This document shows, piece after piece, positions 31,282 to 34,927 of a stretch of 34,927 bases of DNA (its first letter is position 1; every line of letters starts with the position of its first letter). The stretch covers positions 1 to 34,927 of the forward strand of contig CALFUQ010000225.1 in assembly GCA_937929885.1 (NCBI GenBank), read 5' to 3'. This stretch comes from an uncultured Saprospiraceae bacterium. GTDB taxonomy: Bacteria; Bacteroidota; Bacteroidia; Chitinophagales; Saprospiraceae. The notes beneath the pieces were generated by a model. It saw only the letters and a program-made list of their open reading frames with translations. It searched no databases and was not told the DNA's origin. The position numbers and the translations under genes are program-made.

Positions 31282-32790
31282 TTAGATTCTAAATTTACCC
31301 CCTAAGGTGAAGGAGAATGTATTGATTTGGTCATCATTAGGACCTAATTTATCACCAAAGAACTGATGATGATATCCAGCCTGCATGAATATTGATCGAT
31401 TATAACCAAGCTTCCTTTGTAGACCAAAGCCAGTATAAGAAGTGATAAATGCATTATCAAAAATATCTCCTTCTGTTCTGAATTCACTTGAGGATACAGC
31501 AGCAGTCTGATTTTTAAGTGTCTTGGGCTGGTCTATATTTTGTAATAATCCAGTGTAGTAAGTTCTTCTAAGAAGATCGGAATTTGCCTTTCTTCGAGTT
31601 CTTGAATTCCAAGTCCCACTAAGCAATACATCAGGCAAATCATAATCACTGTACATGATGAAATTGTGAGTGACTCCAAGCGATGCATAAGCACTCCACT
31701 TGTGATTATCTACCAAGTATCTTTTATAAGTTGCTGGTATCTGTGCTACGTGAAAAAGTATTCTATTAAGACTAGTCTGGTAAACAGTATTTGCAGACGT
31801 ATTTATAGAATTATCATTATTAATGGCATATACTTCTTTAAGTTCTGGATCATAACTTTTATAGGAGTATCCTAAACCTATTCCGTATTCATTTTTTCCA
31901 GCTTTCACACTATATCCAATAGAACTGGACACCCCAGCAGCACCTAATAATTTATCTCTCCCATTGATTAAAAAATTAGTGGGTGTATTTACAAGATTTA
32001 TATCTGCACTTGCAGAAAATGAAAACCATTTCTCGTTTCCTTTTTTCGCGAAAGCTGGGATAGTTAGTAATGATTCATATTGATCATCTAGACTATTGAT
32101 AGCTAGTAGTTCTCTTTCCGCTTGTTGTTTTTCTTCTTCTGTTACTAATTCTGATTGACTAACTACTTCGGTCTCCGAGATATCACCTTGTGTCACTACT
32201 TGGTTTAGAGCAACTAGTGGAATACTGATGTCTGATGCTTTATTAATACTTCGTGGTGGTGATTTCTTAAAGTGACCATTAGTAAGCGCATAAATCTTAA
32301 CCTCCTCTCTATCAAGGATAATTGGATTTAGTACATCAGGGCTATTAAAATTATCTTTAACGACAGCAGTCTTCTCTACTTCTTTAGCTAAGACTTGCTC
32401 AGCATCAATACTATTAAATATCTCAGAGTGAGCGTAAAGTGTAAGGTTTTTTCCTGGATCTTTGATTGGTTCTATCTGGAAGAAACTATAAGCGAGTAGT
32501 ACTAGGATGACTAACTCGATGATTTTAAACAAATAGATCTTATTTGTCAATTCATTCTCTAAATCAATTCTACTGCTAAGTTCTTGCCAGTGCTCTTCTT
32601 CGAAATCGAAGTTTACTTGATTTTGGATCTTATCTTTTATCTGCTGATCAAACTCTAAATCTGCAATCTCTTCCTCAGCCATCGCATTATCTAACTTCTG
32701 CTCAAACGAATCCCATGAAGCAGCATCGTAATTGATTTGCAGTCCCTCTAATTTTTCTTTTATATCCTTATCGAATTTCTTCTTCCCCAT
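31282..32790 (-). CDS. Probable trans-envelope anti-sigma-like protein with C-terminal beta-barrel-like domain
   Basis: A 502-residue protein encoded six bases after an ECF sigma factor. The N-terminal cytoplasmic part has two tandem repeats, residues 6-34 and 47-76, both reading F-D-x2-I-K-x-K then D and W-x-x-[FL] near the end, followed by one transmembrane helix (about 86-104). A polar linker of some 150 residues follows. The C-terminal 245 residues look like outer membrane strands (WFSFSASADINLV, SSIGYSVKAGKNEYGIGLGYSY, FMQAGYHHQFF, TFSFTLGGKFRI). The position and the helical repeats suggest an anti-sigma factor, though not of the usual zinc type. I do not recognise a named family. No signal peptide is present, so export of the C-terminus would depend on the internal helix. 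Confidence 0.7.
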   Translation of the reverse strand: MGKKKFDKDIKEKLEGLQINYDAASWDSFEQKLDNAMAEEEIADLEFDQQIKDKIQNQVNFDFEEEHWQELSSRIDLENELTNKIYLFKIIELVILVLLAYSFFQIEPIKDPGKNLTLYAHSEIFNSIDAEQVLAKEVEKTAVVKDNFNSPDVLNPIILDREEVKIYALTNGHFKKSPPRSINKASDISIPLVALNQVVTQGDISETEVVSQSELVTEEEKQQAERELLAINSLDDQYESLLTIPAFAKKGNEKWFSFSASADINLVNTPTNFLINGRDKLLGAAGVSSSIGYSVKAGKNEYGIGLGYSYKSYDPELKEVYAINNDNSINTSANTVYQTSLNRILFHVAQIPATYKRYLVDNHKWSAYASLGVTHNFIMYSDYDLPDVLLSGTWNSRTRRKANSDLLRRTYYTGLLQNIDQPKTLKNQTAAVSSSEFRTEGDIFDNAFITSYTGFGLQRKLGYNRSIFMQAGYHHQFFGDKLGPNDDQINTFSFTLGGKFRI

Positions 32791-32796
32791 TTAAGT

Positions 32797-33351
32797 TTAT
32801 GAGATATTCTTTTTTGCTAAAATGTTTTTCAGTTTCATCCTTGCTTTCACAAGATTGGAACGTGAAGTGCTTTCTGTGATGCCTAACATTTGCGCAACCT
32901 CTTTGTGGGGGTAACCTTCTATTACATACAAACTAAAGACAGATCGATATGCTGGAGTGAGCTCTTGCAAACAAGCCAAAATACCTTGAGCGCTAATTTG
33001 GCTCAGTACATCTGGATCAAATGATTGCAAATCATATGCTGTCTCTAGATCTTCCGTTCTTCTTCTTACCCGCTTTCTGTAGAAGTCAATCGCAGTGTTA
33101 ACCATGATACGCTTCATCCAAGATTTAAGAGATGTCCCAGCCTGGTACTTACTAATATTTTTCAGAACCTTAATAAAACCATCATGCATGATATCTAGTG
33201 CGTCCTCCTTATTATTGGAGTACCGCATACAGATACTTAGCATCTGGCTATAATGGTCTTCATACAGCTTTTTCTGAGCCCATTTTTCATTGCGCTCACA
33301 AGCCTGAATAAAATCAAGCTCCTTGCCATGTATATTAATAATAAAATCCAT
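32797..33351 (-). CDS. ECF RNA polymerase sigma factor
   Basis: A 184-residue extracytoplasmic-function sigma factor. Region 2 (about 25-97) has YSNNKEDALDIMHDGFIKVLKNISKY and LKSWMKRIMVNTAIDFYRK for -10 binding and DNA melting. Region 4 (about 128-178) has LTPAYRSVFSLYVIEGYPHKEV and LGITESTSRSNLVKARMKLK, the helix-turn-helix for the -35 element. It resembles the Bacteroidota RpoE-like group often paired with a membrane anti-sigma factor, and the next gene fits that place. The first codons (MDFIINIHGKELDF) come from an ATG; no clear sigma-A box lies in the 170-base gap to divergent parC, so it may drive its own promoter. Confidence 0.93.
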   Translation of the reverse strand: MDFIINIHGKELDFIQACERNEKWAQKKLYEDHYSQMLSICMRYSNNKEDALDIMHDGFIKVLKNISKYQAGTSLKSWMKRIMVNTAIDFYRKRVRRRTEDLETAYDLQSFDPDVLSQISAQGILACLQELTPAYRSVFSLYVIEGYPHKEVAQMLGITESTSRSNLVKARMKLKNILAKKNIS

Positions 33352-33521
33352 CCTCTTAAAAATAGCGCATTAATCTAGCTATCACAAGCACTTACGATAT
33401 TTAACGGATTGCTAACACGTTTTGCTGCCTAATTTATACTACCGATAATTCATATAAAATTTATCTTTTATTTATTTTAGCGCTGCTAATCAATACTAAA
33501 TGTATAATCCATTAATATAAT

Positions 33522-34927
33522 ATGTCTAAAAAGAAAGGTTCAGCAGGGAAACCTAAGGGAGAAAGTAAGTCAGACGTCAATGTGGTGCCTATTCAGGGGA
33601 TGTATGAGGATTACTTCGTGGACTATGCTTCCTATGTAATTCTAGAGCGAGCAATCCCGAAGATAGAGGATGGTCTCAAGCCTGTGCAGAGGAGGATCTT
33701 GTTTGGGATGAGAGAAAAAGAAGACGGGAGATATAATAAGGTAGCAAACTTGATAGGTCATACTATGCAATATCACCCTCATGGTGATGCAGCAATAGGT
33801 GCAGCTATGGTTAAACTGGGGCAAAAAGATTTACTTATAGATCCGCAGGGTAATTGGGGTGATGTAAGGACTGGTGATTCTGCAGCAGCAGCCAGGTATA
33901 TAGAAGCGAGGCTAACAAAGTTTGCACTTGATGTAGCGTACAACCCTCAGACCACTGACTGGCAGATATCCTATGATGGTAGGCGTAAGGAACCTATAGC
34001 CTTGCCAATGAAATTTCCCTTACTCCTCGCACAAGGAGTAGAAGGGATTGCTGTAGGTTTATCGACTAAGATATTACCACATAATTTCATTGAACTGATC
34101 AAAGCATCTATCAAAATTTTAAGAGGCAAGCCTTTTAAAATCTATCCAGATTTCCAGACTGGCGGGTCCATAGATGTAACTGAATATAATGCAGGTAAGA
34201 GAGGTGGCAAGGTAAAAATCCGAGCTAAGATGGAGGTAGCCGACAAGAATATTATCAATATCACCGAACTTCCTTATGGAGTGACCACCAATAATCTGAT
34301 CGATAGTATCATCAAAGCGAATGATAAAGGTCAGATCAAAATCAAAAAAGTAATAGATAATACTGCGAAGGAAGTGGAAGTTCAGATTTTACTTGGATCT
34401 GGTATTTCTCCTCAGGTGACGATGGATGCTCTTTACGCTTTTACTAATTGTGAAATATCAGTTTCTCCTAATGCTTGTGTGATTGTCAACAACAAGCCAG
34501 AGTTTTTAAAGGTGAATGAATTGCTGATTACTTCTACAGCTCATACAAAGGATCTCTTAAAACAAGAGTTAGAGATTAAGAAAGGAGAGTTAGAAGAGAA
34601 GTGGCACATGTCAAGTCTCGAAAAGATATTTATCGAGAAAAGGATTTATAGAGATATCGAAGAATGCGAATCGTGGGAAGAGGTATTAAAAGCAATCGAT
34701 AAGGGTTTAAAGGAATATGTAGTCACTCCTAGTATGAAAGCGAAGAAGGGTGACAAGCGAATAAAATTGCAACGAGATATTACTGAAGAAGATATCATCA
34801 GACTCACTGAGATTAAGATCAAGAGAATCTCTAAGTACAATAAGTTTAAGGCAGATGAGCGAATTGCCCAGATTGAGGAAGATCTTAAGCAGGTAAAATA
34901 TGACTTGAAGCATCTAACAGATTTTGC
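33522..34927 (+). CDS. parC: DNA topoisomerase IV subunit A (ParC), 3' end beyond the window
   Basis: Breaking-rejoining subunit of the type II topoisomerase that unlinks daughter chromosomes. The first 468 codons are present and open to the right edge. After a basic N-terminal tail the winged-helix domain shows YASYVILERAIPKIEDGLKPVQRRIL and the HTMQYHPHGDAAIGAAMVK segment. QGNWGDVRTGDSAAAARYIE follows, with catalytic Tyr126, then PLLLAQGVEGIAVGLSTKI and ELPYGVTT. QYHPHGD followed by QKDLLIDPQGNWGD is the Bacteroidota ParC form rather than GyrA. The residues matching GyrA Ser83 and Asp87 are both alanine (90 and 94). ATG start follows an AT-rich leader without a clear promoter box; the gene diverges from the sigma operon. 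Confidence 0.92.
   Translation, partial: MSKKKGSAGKPKGESKSDVNVVPIQGMYEDYFVDYASYVILERAIPKIEDGLKPVQRRILFGMREKEDGRYNKVANLIGHTMQYHPHGDAAIGAAMVKLGQKDLLIDPQGNWGDVRTGDSAAAARYIEARLTKFALDVAYNPQTTDWQISYDGRRKEPIALPMKFPLLLAQGVEGIAVGLSTKILPHNFIELIKASIKILRGKPFKIYPDFQTGGSIDVTEYNAGKRGGKVKIRAKMEVADKNIINITELPYGVTTNNLIDSIIKANDKGQIKIKKVIDNTAKEVEVQILLGSGISPQVTMDALYAFTNCEISVSPNACVIVNNKPEFLKVNELLITSTAHTKDLLKQELEIKKGELEEKWHMSSLEKIFIEKRIYRDIEECESWEEVLKAIDKGLKEYVVTPSMKAKKGDKRIKLQRDITEEDIIRLTEIKIKRISKYNKFKADERIAQIEEDLKQVKYDLKHLTDF

Noticed and set aside
1-34927. Prophage, insertion sequence, CRISPR array or toxin-antitoxin pair
   Set aside because: No transposase, integrase, phage structural gene, direct-repeat array or small toxin-like pair was found on either strand.

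Overview
The window is chromosomal DNA from a member of the Bacteroidota. Evidence: AT-rich sequence; two exported proteins with type IX secretion (T9SS) C-terminal sorting domains (type A and type B, the latter with a SprB-like repeat); a DUF4271 gene beside hemD; an LptC-CNNM gene pair; and several start-proximal boxes matching the Bacteroidota sigma-A element TAnnTTTG. A Saprospiria- or Chitinophagia-like lineage is a guess from gene content. I see no phage, insertion sequence, CRISPR array, tRNA, rRNA or tmRNA. Genes are tightly packed and no stretch over about 300 bases lacks a gene candidate.

Layout. 1-7.5 kb: end of a probable aminotransferase overlapping purU; a small membrane protein; a small exported orphan; a bestrophin-like channel with an inverted repeat inside its promoter; a translationally coupled FAD oxidoreductase plus membrane polyferredoxin; a small T9SS cargo protein; and a 6-pyruvoyl/carboxy-tetrahydropterin synthase. 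7.5-12.2 kb: holB, ricT (PSP1/YaaT), lpd and, convergent, rsmI; holB-yaaT and nearby rsmI recall the Bacillus holB-yaaT-yabA-yabC region. 12.4-16.4 kb: a large T9SS type B protein, lptC and a CNNM/CorC-type protein. 16.4-21.5 kb: a sorbosone-dehydrogenase-like propeller, pgsA, a START-domain protein, a CoA-type Nudix hydrolase, a terminator, and hemD with DUF4271.

21.7-28.6 kb: a histidine kinase/response regulator pair, a Rieske lipoprotein, a DJ-1/PfpI-like lipoprotein, a DPP-IV-type peptidase, smpB and an outer membrane barrel protein, followed by a REP-like inverted repeat. 28.6-33.4 kb (minus strand): an ECF sigma factor, a protein with two cytoplasmic repeats, one TM helix, a long linker and a barrel-like C-terminus, a DUF547 lipoprotein and a membrane-anchored MutS-like ATPase, spaced like one operon. 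Divergent from it, parC runs off the right edge.

The strongest candidates for new biology are the ECF sigma / trans-envelope protein / DUF547 / membrane-MutS gene set, the FAD-polyferredoxin module beside an operator-controlled bestrophin, and a ParC with alanine at both classical quinolone-contact positions.
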